Source of the DNA: Methanobacterium sp. PtaB.Bin024
GTDB lineage: Archaea > Methanobacteriota > Methanobacteria > Methanobacteriales > Methanobacteriaceae
NCBI GenBank assembly: GCA_002067065.1
Contig: MVPY01000043.1
Coordinates: forward strand, 72,501 to 136,500
DNA: 64,000 bases
Direction: 5' to 3'
Below, in pieces: positions 46,557 to 56,441 of the stretch. The position numbers were made by a program, and so were the translations under genes. Every line of letters starts with the position of its first letter. Position 1 is the first letter of the stretch. The notes under the pieces are model-generated. The model did no database searches and was not told where the DNA came from. It saw nothing but the letters and a program-made list of their open reading frames with translations.

Positions 46557-47310
46557 TTGACGCTCTAATGGTATCTAATCCACCCCCCATGGAATATTTC
46601 AGGTTTATATTAATGGATTCTCCTTTTTCTATATTTAAATTGTTGGTTGGAATGAGAAGGGGTGGATTAAGCATGGGTGTCGGGCCACAAATGAGTTTAG
46701 ATGTTAAAAGAGTGAAAGTTGTAATCTTAATACCTGAAACTGTACCAGTACTGTTGATGGGAATGGTAATTTGGTGTTCAGTTTCCTCTTTAATGTATTT
46801 CTTAAAATCAATTTTATCATATATGAGGAGTTTACTCATCAACTTGGGTTGTGGTGTTTGATCTTCTTGGTAGATGGTGTGTTTACTTTCAAGATGAACA
46901 GCTTCCACGCCGTTAAACACCCCACAAGGGATAATATCCCCATCTTCTTTAAGATATTTTCGTACAGAATTAAGGACTGGAACTTGCTCTTCATCGATGA
47001 GAGCAGTATCCATCATTTCACAGATTATAAGGTCTGCGTTTTCAGAAAAAATAATATTTTTAGCGTCGTTTACAAGTAGGGAAACGTTTTTAAAGGTGCT
47101 AAGATTTTTTTGGGCTATTTTGGCTGTGTGATGATTTTGTTCCACCGCGTAAACAAAACGAGCTAAAGGGGCAGCCCAGGAACTGAAAACTCCAGAACCT
47201 GTCCCTAAATCGTATACAACACCTCTTGACTTTTGATTAATAGCTTCGTAGAATGCAGCCAATCGATGGGTATCCGAAAGCAAGTTTTGTTGATAGGATG
47301 TAAGTTTCAT
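46540..47310 (-). CDS. PRMT-like SAM-dependent methyltransferase
   Basis: A 256-residue methyltransferase with the SAM-binding loop VVYDLGTGSGVFSSWAA near residue 32, YAVEQNHH (motif II acid), and ADLIICEMMDTALIDEEQVPVLNSV, the double-E-like region of protein arginine methyltransferases. The second half is a beta-rich domain as in PRMTs. Substrate unknown; proteins or small molecules are possible. It overlaps hycI at its 3' end and lies 35 bases downstream of nikR on the same strand. Confidence 0.75.
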   Translation of the reverse strand: MKLTSYQQNLLSDTHRLAAFYEAINQKSRGVVYDLGTGSGVFSSWAAPLARFVYAVEQNHHTAKIAQKNLSTFKNVSLLVNDAKNIIFSENADLIICEMMDTALIDEEQVPVLNSVRKYLKEDGDIIPCGVFNGVEAVHLESKHTIYQEDQTPQPKLMSKLLIYDKIDFKKYIKEETEHQITIPINSTGTVSGIKITTFTLLTSKLICGPTPMLNPPLLIPTNNLNIEKGESININLKYSMGGGLDTIRASIETIP

Positions 47311-47345
47311 CCTCTTTTTTGTTAAATCGAAGTAAAATTACTTTA

Positions 47346-47750
47346 TTATTTCGGTCCACTGGCGGTACTGGTTAATTTAACGTGTTCCACACCTTTAAGT
47401 CTCATTATCTTTTCAGTGAGGTCTCGGATGTATTTAACGTCTCCTTTAACTACTATTACCTCTAGACAATATTTTTCCGTCATGTGAACGTGCATAACGG
47501 CGTTAATATATTCTCGGAAGTCATGCTGTATGTCAGTAAGGTCTTCCATAACTCCAGTGTAGTGATGGTCGTAAATTACAGCTATGATACCTATTCGGTC
47601 ACCTTCCATTTCTTTCATCCATTGATAACGGACGATATAATCCTTTAGTGCATCTCTAATACCTTTGGATCTGGATTGGTATCCTCTGTCTTTCAATACT
47701 TCATCAAACTCATTCAACAATTTCTTTGGCAGTGACATGCTTATTCGCAT
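47346..47750 (-). CDS. nikR: Nickel-responsive regulator NikR
   Basis: A 134-residue NikR: ribbon-helix-helix DNA-binding domain (RISMSLPKKLLNEFDEVLKDRGYQSRSKGIRDALKDYI, in order) and an ACT-like nickel domain with the ligands His and Cys seen in YDHHYTGVMEDL, NAVMHVHMTEKYCLEVIVVKG. It represses nickel-uptake genes when nickel is plentiful, of special weight in methanogens, whose F430 and hydrogenases need nickel. The ATG at 47750 follows GGAGGG; a TTG one codon earlier is the alternative. Its location next to hycI fits a nickel theme. Confidence 0.95.
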   Translation of the reverse strand: MRISMSLPKKLLNEFDEVLKDRGYQSRSKGIRDALKDYIVRYQWMKEMEGDRIGIIAVIYDHHYTGVMEDLTDIQHDFREYINAVMHVHMTEKYCLEVIVVKGDVKYIRDLTEKIMRLKGVEHVKLTSTASGPK

Positions 47751-48309
47751 CAACTTGTTCCCTCCAACTACTCATATTATTTTATTACTATTTTATACTA
47801 TTTAAATGTTGTAGAATATTTAAAATATTGTTAATAAAAGACAATTTTTAAGCATAATTTTTAAGCATAATTTTTTTATTTAAGTATAAAAATCTGTTAT
47901 ATATAAACTTTGGTATGTTTTACTGTGGGCATTGTCGATATGTTTTTTGAATTATACATCTCACATTGTTAGTATGTGAATTTGGAATCAGTATTGTGGA
48001 TAAAAAGTCTGGTTTACTCAAATAAAATCATTTTAGTAACTTCAACATTAGTAATACTGATCAAATGACATTAATCATTTGTATTAAATGTTGTATTAAC
48101 TGAATAAGATATTTTTAGATAATTTTTGCAAAAAACTGTTTTTTTGGTAAGTTAATCTTTCTCTATTTCATACAAATTGAATAAAATCATTCAACTGCAT
48201 TTGATTTGTATTATGATTATATTTTGAATGTAATTCTGATACTAAACTATACTAATAATGTCGTGATATAATTACATAGATGTAATGATGATTATGTTCA
48301 GGTGAAAAC
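47751..48309. other. Intergenic region upstream of nikR and the CBS gene
   Basis: About 559 bases between the divergent nikR and a CBS-domain gene. It holds a 13-base direct repeat (AATTTTTAAGCAT) twice at 47843-47868 with a degenerate third copy to 47887, an AATATT-TAA-AATATT inverted repeat near 47817-47831, and a long AT-rich part. The repeats could be binding sites for NikR or another factor. The CBS gene has an AGGTGA site before its ATG. Confidence 0.45.
47843..47868. repeat. Tandem 13-base direct repeat upstream of nikR
   Basis: Two exact copies of AATTTTTAAGCAT followed by a degenerate third copy ending near 47887, about 95 to 135 bases from the nikR start. Iterated sites of this kind often bind regulators; none is proven. 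Confidence 0.55.
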
Positions 48310-48711
48310 ATGAAAGTTGAAGATGCCATGAATAAGGGTGTTATAAGCATTAATGCAGATACTCCTCCAACAGAAGCCTTTCAAAAGATGTATAAGGAAG
48401 GGGTGAGAAGACTTTTTGTGATGGATGATGCAGGAGAACCTATGGGTGTAGTTTCCTATTCAGATCTCATTGGAGTTCTTGGAACCATTAAACCTTCTGC
48501 TAAAGATGCTGTTTCCCTTCAGATCACGGATATAATGTCTGAGGAGGTTATAACCATTTCTGCAGATAACGGTATAGAAGATGCTGCAAATCTTATGTTA
48601 AGAGCTGACATATCTGGTTTGTTAGTTTTAGAGGATGATAAACCTGTTGGGGTTATTACAAAGACAGATATATGTCGTATGGTGGCTGCAGAACTTTTAA
48701 TTCCTGTTTAA
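48310..48711 (+). CDS. Two-CBS-domain protein
   Basis: A 133-residue protein consisting of one Bateman module: two CBS domains (MKVEDAMNKGVISINADTPP, VRRLFVMDDAGEPMGVVSYSDL; then ITDIMSEEVITISADNGIEDAA, ISGLLVLEDDKPVGVITKTDI). Such modules bind adenine nucleotides or SAM. Strong AGGTGA start site. It is followed, after two tRNA genes, by a UspA gene, resembling the CBS-UspA neighbourhood at 10.3-11.6 kb. Confidence 0.9.
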   Translation: MKVEDAMNKGVISINADTPPTEAFQKMYKEGVRRLFVMDDAGEPMGVVSYSDLIGVLGTIKPSAKDAVSLQITDIMSEEVITISADNGIEDAANLMLRADISGLLVLEDDKPVGVITKTDICRMVAAELLIPV

Positions 48712-48897
48712 ATAAGCAATACAAAGAAATCTACGTTTTGATCATTGATAAATCACTCTTTTTTTATTTGGCCCAATTGGTCCATAAACAAACAAAATTT
48801 ATTCAAGTTATAATAGGTTAGTGAATTGTCTAGTTTAGCTGTTAGTGAATTGTCTAGTGTTCAACATAGACACACAAAAATGATGATAAAAGAGTAA

Positions 48898-48971
<74 letters not shown>

Positions 48972-48972
48972 G

Positions 48973-49049
<77 letters not shown>

Positions 49050-49071
49050 ACCGTGATTTTTCTATTCATCT

Positions 49072-49080
49072 TATTTATAT
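49072..49080 (-). promoter_or_regulatory. TATA box for the tRNA-Gly pair
   Basis: On the - strand the sequence ATATAAATA, preceded by purine-rich CCTAAAG as a BRE-like element, lies 25-33 bases before the tRNA-Gly(GCC) 5' end, the normal archaeal distance. Confidence 0.75.
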
Positions 49081-49237
49081 CTTTAGGTTTTAACTTTTTT
49101 TTATTGGACTTTTTATCATCTTTATAATTCAATTCAAATAATTTTTCGATTCATTCTATTTGTTATCACGTACTGCAGATGAATAACTAATAAAAAATTT
49201 TATTCTCAATTTTACAAATACACTCATGAGGAATACT

Positions 49238-49684
49238 ATGTACAAAAAAATTTTATTACCTACTGATGGTTCAGAACATTCAGAGAAAGCCGGTGAACAC
49301 GCAATATGGTTTGCTGATAATGCTACCTCTCAAATTATTGTTTTAAATGTCATTGACACATCTTACCTGAATTCTATACCTCAGGAAGATCTTGGATCGA
49401 CTTTAGAGGATCACTTCAAAGCAGAAGGAAATAGGGCAGTTAATAGATTTTCTGAAAAATTACAGGAGGATCAATGTGATGGCAAATGCAAAAACGTCCA
49501 TTTTCTCACCAAAATAAAAAAAGGTAAACCTGTTGATGAAATATTAAAAACCATTAAAGAAGAAGGCATTGATTTAGTGGTAATGGGTGCTTCGGGTAAA
49601 CATGGATTAAAAAGATTATATCCGGGAAGTGTTACTGAAAGGGTGGTAAGATCTGCAGAATGCCCAGTTCTGGTGATTAAATAA
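49238..49684 (+). CDS. Universal stress protein, UspA family
   Basis: A 148-residue UspA protein: MYKKILLPTDGSEHSEKAGEHA at the start and the ATP-binding GASGKHGLKRLYPGSVTERV with RSAECPVLVIK at the end. The ATG at 49238 follows GAGG six bases upstream; an ATG four codons earlier is rejected. It has a cysteine pair (CDGKC) in the middle not seen in its paralogue at 11184-11633. Confidence 0.9.
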   Translation: MYKKILLPTDGSEHSEKAGEHAIWFADNATSQIIVLNVIDTSYLNSIPQEDLGSTLEDHFKAEGNRAVNRFSEKLQEDQCDGKCKNVHFLTKIKKGKPVDEILKTIKEEGIDLVVMGASGKHGLKRLYPGSVTERVVRSAECPVLVIK

Positions 49685-50017
49685 AATCTAACTTTTGGTG
49701 ATCTGTAGCTTTAAGATTCATTTGTCTGATACTTTTCCATTAATTTTTTTAAACAGAAATTAAATCCCTATAAATAACTTTTTTCCTAAAAAAAGCTATT
49801 TTTAGCTCATATTAGGTAAAATATTTACTTAGATTGGGCATTGATTTGATTATTGAATCAGTGAATTTTTCCAATTCCCGTAAACTTTATATTACTAAAT
49901 CTTCCTAACAATACAAGTTACCTAATAATTTTAAACAATCGTTTTAATGCATTAAATGTTCTTTAATCTATAAAAATTATTAAATCAATTAAATCAAGAT
50001 GTGGTAAGGGTGTTTAA
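49685..50017. other. Intergenic region upstream of trkA
   Basis: About 333 bases, AT-rich, with no ORF or RNA gene. The trkA ribosome-binding site GGGTG lies about six bases before the ATG. Confidence 0.35.
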
Positions 50018-50665
50018 ATGTATGTAGTGATAATGGGTGCTGGAAGAGTTGGTTTAACTCTGGCTAATTACTTAGTGACATCTGGAAATGATGTAACTGT
50101 TATAGAGTCCAACAATGGATTATGCAGTGAAGCGGCAGCGAATTTAGATGCTTTAGTAATCTGTGGTAATGGCACCAATACAAAGACATTAGAAGATGCC
50201 AACATCTCCGATGCTGATGTTTTTGTGGCTGCCACGGGTTTTGATGAGGCCAATCTACTTTCATGCATCTTGGTAAAAGAATATGATGTATCCAAGATCA
50301 TAGCAAGGGTAAGCAACCCTGATCATGAAGAAGCATTTAAAAAAGTAGGCATAGATTACGTTATTAGTCCAGAACTCACAGCAGCAGGATACCTTGAAAA
50401 ACTCATTAACCGTCCAAAGATTGCTGATTTAATTGTTGTAGGTAAGGGGAATGCTGAACTACTGGACATAAGTATTCAGAATTCAAGAGTTGTTGGAAAA
50501 TGTGTTGGTGATCTGAGCCCTACTGATGACTACATCATCGCTGCAATTCATCAAAACGGTGAGATGCGTATCCCTCATGATGATTGGGTTTTGAAAAAGG
50601 ATGAAAAGATATCTGTACTGGTGAAAACCAGAGCAGTTAAAAAAGTTACTTCTGTTTTTATTTAA
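50018..50665 (+). CDS. trkA: TrkA-type potassium channel regulator
   Basis: A 215-residue cytosolic RCK protein: an N-terminal NAD-binding domain (YVVIMGAGRVGLTLANYL, ATGFDEANLLSCILVKE) and a C-terminal TrkA_C domain (NSRVVGKCVGDLSPTDDYIIAAIHQNGE). It regulates a TrkH/KtrB-type potassium channel, which is not adjacent here. A single rightward gene convergent with cbiP. Confidence 0.92.
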   Translation: MYVVIMGAGRVGLTLANYLVTSGNDVTVIESNNGLCSEAAANLDALVICGNGTNTKTLEDANISDADVFVAATGFDEANLLSCILVKEYDVSKIIARVSNPDHEEAFKKVGIDYVISPELTAAGYLEKLINRPKIADLIVVGKGNAELLDISIQNSRVVGKCVGDLSPTDDYIIAAIHQNGEMRIPHDDWVLKKDEKISVLVKTRAVKKVTSVFI

Positions 50666-50759
50666 TATTAATTGTATACAAATTTTGTTAATTACGATCC
50701 TGTTTTGTTGTTATTTTCTTAAATAATCCTCTTTTTCATTGATGGCGTTTTTTGGATAA

Positions 50760-52292
50760 TTAGATATCACAACGTAGCACATTTTGTAGGAGCTGCATGT
50801 CAATGTTATTTTCCACCAGATCAGATAAACGCTGAATTGAGAACTTTTTTAGTTCTTCAAATTCATCAAGTGAATACCCTAATGGTTCAAGGCCATTAAC
50901 TTGCCGTAAATAATCTGTGAATGATCTGCGGAAATTAAAATTATGGAATATTCCATGGAAATATGTACCCGCAGCTAAACCATCCTGGGCGCCATCAAAA
51001 CCAGATTCAGGGTAATTACCACAACCTTTAAGAACTTTGAGAAGAGGTTTCGACTTACCCAGGCGAGAATAACCTTCATGTAGTTCGTAACCCTTTAAAA
51101 TTTCTCTTTTCCTGTTTTTGAATATTCCATTATCAATAAGAGTTCCCTTGCTCTGGCTAATTGTTTTTTCAAATTCGCCAAAGCTGGTTTTCACATCCAA
51201 AATCCCCATACCATCGATACTACCTATATTGGATTCTTTGAGGGATTTATCTATTATCTTCCTTCCCATAATCTGATAACCCCCACAAATACCGAAAACA
51301 GGAATTTCTTTGGCAAGGGCTTGGATTTTGTCAGTAAAACCCTCTTTATCAAGGGCCACCATGTCACTAATACTGTTACGTGTTCCAGGAATAATTAGTG
51401 CATCAATGTTCCCAATTTCATCATCCATTTGGATAAGTCTTACTCCTATTTCATCTTCATATTCAAGGGGGTCAATATCTGTGAAATTGGAAATACGTGG
51501 TAATCGCATCACACCTACTGTGATTTTGCTGTTACCCTTATATTTACGTTCAGATAGTGAAGCTGAATCTTCTTCAGGGAGTTTAAGCTCATGATCGTAG
51601 GGTAAAACTCCTAACACTGGAACTCCTACTATTTTTTCGATTTGACGGATTCCAGGCATTAAAATATCCAGATTACCTCGGAATTTATTGATGATGATAC
51701 CTTTAATCCTCTTTCGATCTTCAGGGGGTAAAAGTTGGAAGGTTCCAGCAATTGATGCAAAAACTCCGCCTTTGTCAATGTCAGCCACTAAAATTACATC
51801 GGCATCAGCCAGACGTGCAATCTGCATGTTCGCCAGATCCACATCTAACATGTTAATTTCAGCAGGTGAACCTGCTCCTTCCATGACAATAATATCATAA
51901 TCCTCTTTTAAAGCATTTAAAGACTCTTTAATGGCCTTTAAAGCCTTGTCCCTGAAGTTATGCTGATAATGATAAAAGTTCATATCTCCTGCAGGTTTTC
52001 CATGTACTATAACCTGGGAAATAAAGTCTTCCTTGGGTTTAAGGAGAACAGGGTTCATGTTATGATGGGGATCCACACCAGCAGCTTCAGCCTGCAGCAC
52101 CTGAGCCATTGCTATCTCCCGGTTTTCAGGAGTGGTGAAGGAGTTGAGAGACATATTCTGAGATTTGAAGGGAGCAACACGGTATCCTCTCTGGGAGAAG
52201 ATACGACAGAGGGCAGCCACCACCACGCTTTTACCTGCGTTTGAAGCAGTACCCTGGACCATGATGCATTTAGTTTTATTGGAAGATGCCAT
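50760..52292 (-). CDS. cbiP: Cobyric acid synthase
   Basis: Amidates adenosylcobyrinic acid diamide side chains in cobalamin synthesis, using glutamine. The 510 residues have the N-terminal P-loop-like synthetase domain (MVQGTASNAGKSVVVAALCRIF, MSLNSF, VEGAGSPAEINM-like region) and a C-terminal glutamine amidotransferase domain with the catalytic cysteine in PVFGICGGYQIMG near residue 336 and a histidine in YFHGIFHN. Homologous to CobQ. It is the second corrinoid gene in the window, with cbiJ. Confidence 0.94.
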   Translation of the reverse strand: MASSNKTKCIMVQGTASNAGKSVVVAALCRIFSQRGYRVAPFKSQNMSLNSFTTPENREIAMAQVLQAEAAGVDPHHNMNPVLLKPKEDFISQVIVHGKPAGDMNFYHYQHNFRDKALKAIKESLNALKEDYDIIVMEGAGSPAEINMLDVDLANMQIARLADADVILVADIDKGGVFASIAGTFQLLPPEDRKRIKGIIINKFRGNLDILMPGIRQIEKIVGVPVLGVLPYDHELKLPEEDSASLSERKYKGNSKITVGVMRLPRISNFTDIDPLEYEDEIGVRLIQMDDEIGNIDALIIPGTRNSISDMVALDKEGFTDKIQALAKEIPVFGICGGYQIMGRKIIDKSLKESNIGSIDGMGILDVKTSFGEFEKTISQSKGTLIDNGIFKNRKREILKGYELHEGYSRLGKSKPLLKVLKGCGNYPESGFDGAQDGLAAGTYFHGIFHNFNFRRSFTDYLRQVNGLEPLGYSLDEFEELKKFSIQRLSDLVENNIDMQLLQNVLRCDI

Positions 52293-52615
52293 TTTTCTTC
52301 ACGTTTTTCTTTTAATGGATTAATGAATTTTAATGGATTAATAGAATCTATTAATTGTTATTTTAAGATATTCTGTTCGTTTAAATGTTGGATTAATAAC
52401 TGTTGAATTTAAATAATCTTAACACTTTTATATACTTAAAATGAATTATATTTTTCATGCCATCTGATGAATTGATCTAAAGAGCATAATTAATATAAAA
52501 TCAAATCCAAAGCAAATGTTCATATACAAGTTTTACCATAGTCATTAGAGTATATTCGATTATAAAAACACGTTGATTTTTTATAAATCTAAAATTAGGG
52601 AGGTTAATAAAGCCT
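52293..52615. other. Divergent intergenic region between cbiP and lonB
   Basis: About 323 bases, strongly AT-rich, holding the promoters of both genes. A GGGAGGTTAAT ribosome-binding site lies 11 bases before lonB. No RNA gene, ORF or cobalamin riboswitch is recognised. Confidence 0.4.
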
Positions 52616-54523
52616 ATGGCAAATAATAACCCAAATTCTGAGCTTTCTCATAATGAAACTCTCAAAATTAGTACTTACAAATCTTCAGGGGACATAGAGG
52701 TCCCTGATAAAATTATAGATCAGATAATTGGCCAGAAAGAGGCTGTGGAAACAGTTAAAAAAGCAGCAAAGCAGCGCCGTAATGTTCTCTTAATAGGTGA
52801 ACCTGGTGTGGGAAAATCCATGCTAGCTAAGGCAATGGCTGAACTGCTTCCTCCAGAGGAATTACAGGATATATTAGTGTACCCTAATATGGAGGATAAT
52901 CACAACCCCTTAATAGGAGTAATGCCTGCTGGTGAAGGAAAAAATGTAGTGACCAACTACAAAGTCAAGGCAAAAGGACAGGAAGAGCGCAAAAACATGT
53001 TTATGATTGCCATAATCAGCCTGATCCTGGTGATTGGTTTTGTAATGAACCAACCCCTGGCAGCAATAATAGCCGCAGGTATCGTGTTCCTGGCGATACA
53101 GCAGATGAAACCACGCAGTTCAGTGATGGTTCCTAAACTTCTAATAAATAATGAAAGAAAAAACATGGCACCATTCGTTGATGCAACCGGTGCTCATGCT
53201 GGAGCTCTTTTAGGTGATGTTAGGCATGACCCTTACCAGTCTGGTGGACTGGGAACCCCTGCCCATGAAAGGGTGGAACCGGGAATGATCCACAAAGCCA
53301 ATAAAGGAGTACTCTACGTTGACGAAATTGGATCTATGGTCATGAAAACCCAGCAAGAACTCCTAACTGCCATGCAGGAGAAAAAATATCAGATAACTGG
53401 TCAGAGTGAAACCAGCAGCGGAGCCATGGTTCGTTCCCAGGAAGTGCCATGTGATTTTGTTTTGGTTGCCTCGGGAAACCTGCACGTACTGGAAGGAATG
53501 CACCCTGCACTCAGAAGCAGAATACGTGGTTATGGTTACGAAGTTTTCATGAAAGACACCATGAAAGACACCCCGGAAAACCGGGATAAACTGGTTCAAT
53601 TCGTGGCCCAAGAGGTAAAAAAAGACGGCAGAATACCTCATTTCAGTAGTGAAGCTGTTGCTGAAATCGTACACGAAGCCCAGCGCAGAGCCGGTAAAAA
53701 AGATTCATTAACCCTCAAATTAAGGGATCTCGGGGGTTTAGTAAGAGCCGCCGGTGACATAGCAAAGGGTGAAAAAGCAGATGCCGTCACAGTAAAACAC
53801 GTTCTAAGCGCTAAAAAACTGGCAAGGACATTAGAACAACAAATCGCTGACAGATACATTGTCCAGAAAAAACGCTATAGAGTATTCAAGTCCGAAGGTG
53901 GTGAAGTTGGAAAAGTCAACGGATTAGCCATTATCGGAGATCGTAGCGGTATAATAATGCCAATCGCCGCTGAAGCAGCGCCTGCACAGAGTAAAGATGA
54001 AGGTAAAATCATTGCCACTGGAAAACTGGGAGAGATTGCTAAAGAAGCAGTGCAAAACGTAAGTGCCCTGATAAAGAAACATACTGGAACTGATATATCC
54101 AACTATGATATTCACATACAGTTCCTCCAGTCCTATGAAGGAGTTGAAGGAGATAGTGCCAGTGTATCTGTGGCAACTGCAGTTGTATCTGCACTGGAAA
54201 ATATACCTGTTGACCAATCAGTAGCCCTTACCGGATCTTTAAGTATTCGAGGTGATGTGCTTCCTGTTGGAGGAGTCACTGGTAAAATAGAAGCTGCAGC
54301 AGAAGCAGGGATACGCAAAGTTTTAATTCCTAAATCTAACTTGGAAGATGTCCTGATAGAGGATCACTACCGTGAAAAGATTGAAATTGTACCTGTAGAA
54401 ACTCTGAGTGAAGTTTTAGAGCATTCACTTCTCGGAAAAGGTAAGAAAGGTCTCATGGACAAGATGCAGAAAATTACAGACATGGTACCCACGGGAATAC
54501 TTCATAAACCTACAACCAACTAA
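52616..54523 (+). CDS. lonB: ATP-dependent protease LonB (membrane-bound archaeal Lon)
   Basis: A 635-residue archaeal Lon with Walker A GEPGVGKSMLAKAMA near residue 63, a two-helix membrane insertion (MFMIAIISLILVIGF, AAIIAAGIVFLAI, residues about 125-160) between Walker A and B, Walker B VLYVDEIGSM, and a C-terminal protease with the catalytic Ser in EGDSASVSVA near 525 and Lys in GGVTGKIEAAAEAG near 565. It degrades unfolded and regulatory membrane or soluble proteins. Strong GGAGGT site upstream. Confidence 0.96.
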   Translation: MANNNPNSELSHNETLKISTYKSSGDIEVPDKIIDQIIGQKEAVETVKKAAKQRRNVLLIGEPGVGKSMLAKAMAELLPPEELQDILVYPNMEDNHNPLIGVMPAGEGKNVVTNYKVKAKGQEERKNMFMIAIISLILVIGFVMNQPLAAIIAAGIVFLAIQQMKPRSSVMVPKLLINNERKNMAPFVDATGAHAGALLGDVRHDPYQSGGLGTPAHERVEPGMIHKANKGVLYVDEIGSMVMKTQQELLTAMQEKKYQITGQSETSSGAMVRSQEVPCDFVLVASGNLHVLEGMHPALRSRIRGYGYEVFMKDTMKDTPENRDKLVQFVAQEVKKDGRIPHFSSEAVAEIVHEAQRRAGKKDSLTLKLRDLGGLVRAAGDIAKGEKADAVTVKHVLSAKKLARTLEQQIADRYIVQKKRYRVFKSEGGEVGKVNGLAIIGDRSGIIMPIAAEAAPAQSKDEGKIIATGKLGEIAKEAVQNVSALIKKHTGTDISNYDIHIQFLQSYEGVEGDSASVSVATAVVSALENIPVDQSVALTGSLSIRGDVLPVGGVTGKIEAAAEAGIRKVLIPKSNLEDVLIEDHYREKIEIVPVETLSEVLEHSLLGKGKKGLMDKMQKITDMVPTGILHKPTTN

Positions 54524-54829
54524 TTTCTTAAGGTTTATTCCCAATATTCCCCTTTTTTGAATTTTTTTTAGATGCCTTAAGAAATTGAAAACTTAAATGT
54601 ATGTACATGTACTTTTTTTTCGAAAAGTTCAAAACGTCCAAAAACCCATTACTTTAAAAGCATTGAACTACTAACCTATAAAAAGAAATAAGTAAATATG
54701 GATTTTTTTAATTATCTCTGCTATTTTTAGATACCTATTTGTAGAGTTATAATTGGATTTGCCTGATTTTACTTAAGCTGAATTTATTATATAATCAATT
54801 TATAACTTGAATTAAATAAGGAAGATAAC
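54524..54829. other. Intergenic region before the helicase gene
   Basis: About 306 bases of AT-rich sequence with a short palindromic GTACATGTAC near 54603 and a T-rich tract after lonB that may end its transcript. No ORF or RNA gene is supported. Confidence 0.35.
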
Positions 54830-56410
54830 ATGGAAAGTTTATCATTTGAAGATTTAGAATTATCTCGTGAAATGAAAAAGGCCATAGCTGACATGGGATT
54901 TGAAGAAGCAACCCCTATACAATCCCTTGTTTTGCCCCATATATTAAATGGTAGGGATGTCATTGGCCAGGCACAAACCGGGACTGGAAAAACAGCAGCA
55001 TTTGGAATACCAGTTTTAGAAAAGTTGAACCCGTCTAGTAGGAGTGTTCAGGCAGTTATCCTATGCCCAACCAGAGAACTTGCCATTCAAGTTGCAGAGG
55101 AAATAAAGAAACTATCCAAATATAAAAAAGCCTCTGTGCTACCAGTCTATGGTGGTCAACCCATTGAAAGACAAATCAAAGCCCTGAAAAGAGGAGTGCA
55201 AATTATTATTGGCACTCCTGGAAGGGTGATGGATCATATTCACCGCCGGACCCTTAAAATGGACCAGGTGAAGATGATTATTTTGGATGAAGCAGATGAA
55301 ATGCTTGATATGGGTTTCAGGGATGATATAGAATTCATCCTGGGACGAATTCCTGATCAGAGACAGATGCTGCTATTTTCAGCCACCATGTCTCCGGTGA
55401 TCCTGGGATTAACTCGAAAATATCAGAACAATCCGGAAATGCTGAAAGTAGCCCATCAGGAACTGACAGTTCCTGAAATTCGTCAGATATATTTCGAAGT
55501 CAAGGAAAAAATGAAGTTAGACCTTTTAACCCGACTCATAGACATGCACAATCTGAAACTCGCTCTGGTATTCTGTAACACTAAAAGAAGGGTTGATCGC
55601 CTTGTAAGTCACTTACAAACTCGAGGATATTTTGCAGATGGACTTCATGGGGATATGAGTCAGAATCAACGGGACAGGGTTATGTCCAAGTTCAGGAAGG
55701 GCCAGATCGAGATTCTGGTAGCCACTGATGTGGCAGCCAGGGGAATAGATGTGGATGATGTGGAAGCAGTTTTCAACTACGATGTGCCAAACAACGAAGA
55801 GTACTACGTCCACAGAATCGGAAGAACTGGGCGCGCTGGCAAAACCGGCCAGGCATTCACCTTTGTATCTGGAAAAGAAATATACCAATTAAGGGATATC
55901 CAGAGATACACCAGGGTTCGAATCGAACAGCAGAAAATCCCATCTCTTAGTGAAGTTGAAGAAGTTAAAAGAGATCTTTTCCTGGAGAGACTAAAAAAAG
56001 AGATAAATACCAGTAATTTAGATAGAGAGGTGTACCTGATCGAAAGATTAATGGAAGAAGATTACAGCTCACTGGATATTGCTGCTGCTTTATTAAAACT
56101 TTACACCGGCAGGGAGGATTCTCGTCAAAATTCTGATTCTGAATATGGAGATACAGGTGCTCAGCCAGGAATGGTAAGATTCTTTGTAAATGTGGGGCGT
56201 AAACAAAAAGTTAAAGCTAAAGATATAGTTAAAGCCATCCGCGAAGTTTCAGGACTCTCTTCAACTAGTATCGGCCGGATAGATGTTTTGGATAAATTTT
56301 CTTTCATAGAACTACCTGCAAAAAATGCTCAAGAAATTTCCAGCGCCCTTCAAAAGAAAGGAATTAAAGGTTTAAGGGTGAACCTGGAACCTGCCCATAA
56401 AAAAATGTGA
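54830..56410 (+). CDS. DEAD-box RNA helicase with a DbpA-type RNA-binding domain
   Basis: A 526-residue RNA helicase. Motifs seen in order: Q motif TPIQSLV, motif I AQTGTGKTAAF near residue 47, PTRELA, GTPGR, DEAD in IILDEADEMLDMGF near 150, SAT, then the second domain with ATDVAARGIDVDDV and HRIGRTGRAG. A linker leads to a C-terminal DbpA-type RNA-binding domain (VRFFVNVGRKQKVKAKDIVKAI). Bacterial CshA/DeaD enzymes have the same layout. It probably helps RNA folding or cold adaptation. Start site GGAAG. Confidence 0.93.
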   Translation: MESLSFEDLELSREMKKAIADMGFEEATPIQSLVLPHILNGRDVIGQAQTGTGKTAAFGIPVLEKLNPSSRSVQAVILCPTRELAIQVAEEIKKLSKYKKASVLPVYGGQPIERQIKALKRGVQIIIGTPGRVMDHIHRRTLKMDQVKMIILDEADEMLDMGFRDDIEFILGRIPDQRQMLLFSATMSPVILGLTRKYQNNPEMLKVAHQELTVPEIRQIYFEVKEKMKLDLLTRLIDMHNLKLALVFCNTKRRVDRLVSHLQTRGYFADGLHGDMSQNQRDRVMSKFRKGQIEILVATDVAARGIDVDDVEAVFNYDVPNNEEYYVHRIGRTGRAGKTGQAFTFVSGKEIYQLRDIQRYTRVRIEQQKIPSLSEVEEVKRDLFLERLKKEINTSNLDREVYLIERLMEEDYSSLDIAAALLKLYTGREDSRQNSDSEYGDTGAQPGMVRFFVNVGRKQKVKAKDIVKAIREVSGLSSTSIGRIDVLDKFSFIELPAKNAQEISSALQKKGIKGLRVNLEPAHKKM

Positions 56411-56441
56411 GAAAATAGTTTGTTCTAATTTTCCATTTTTT

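Noticed and set aside
52293..52615. Possible cobalamin riboswitch upstream of cbiP
   Set aside because: The spacer is strongly AT-rich and lacks the B12-box and any compact GC-containing fold.
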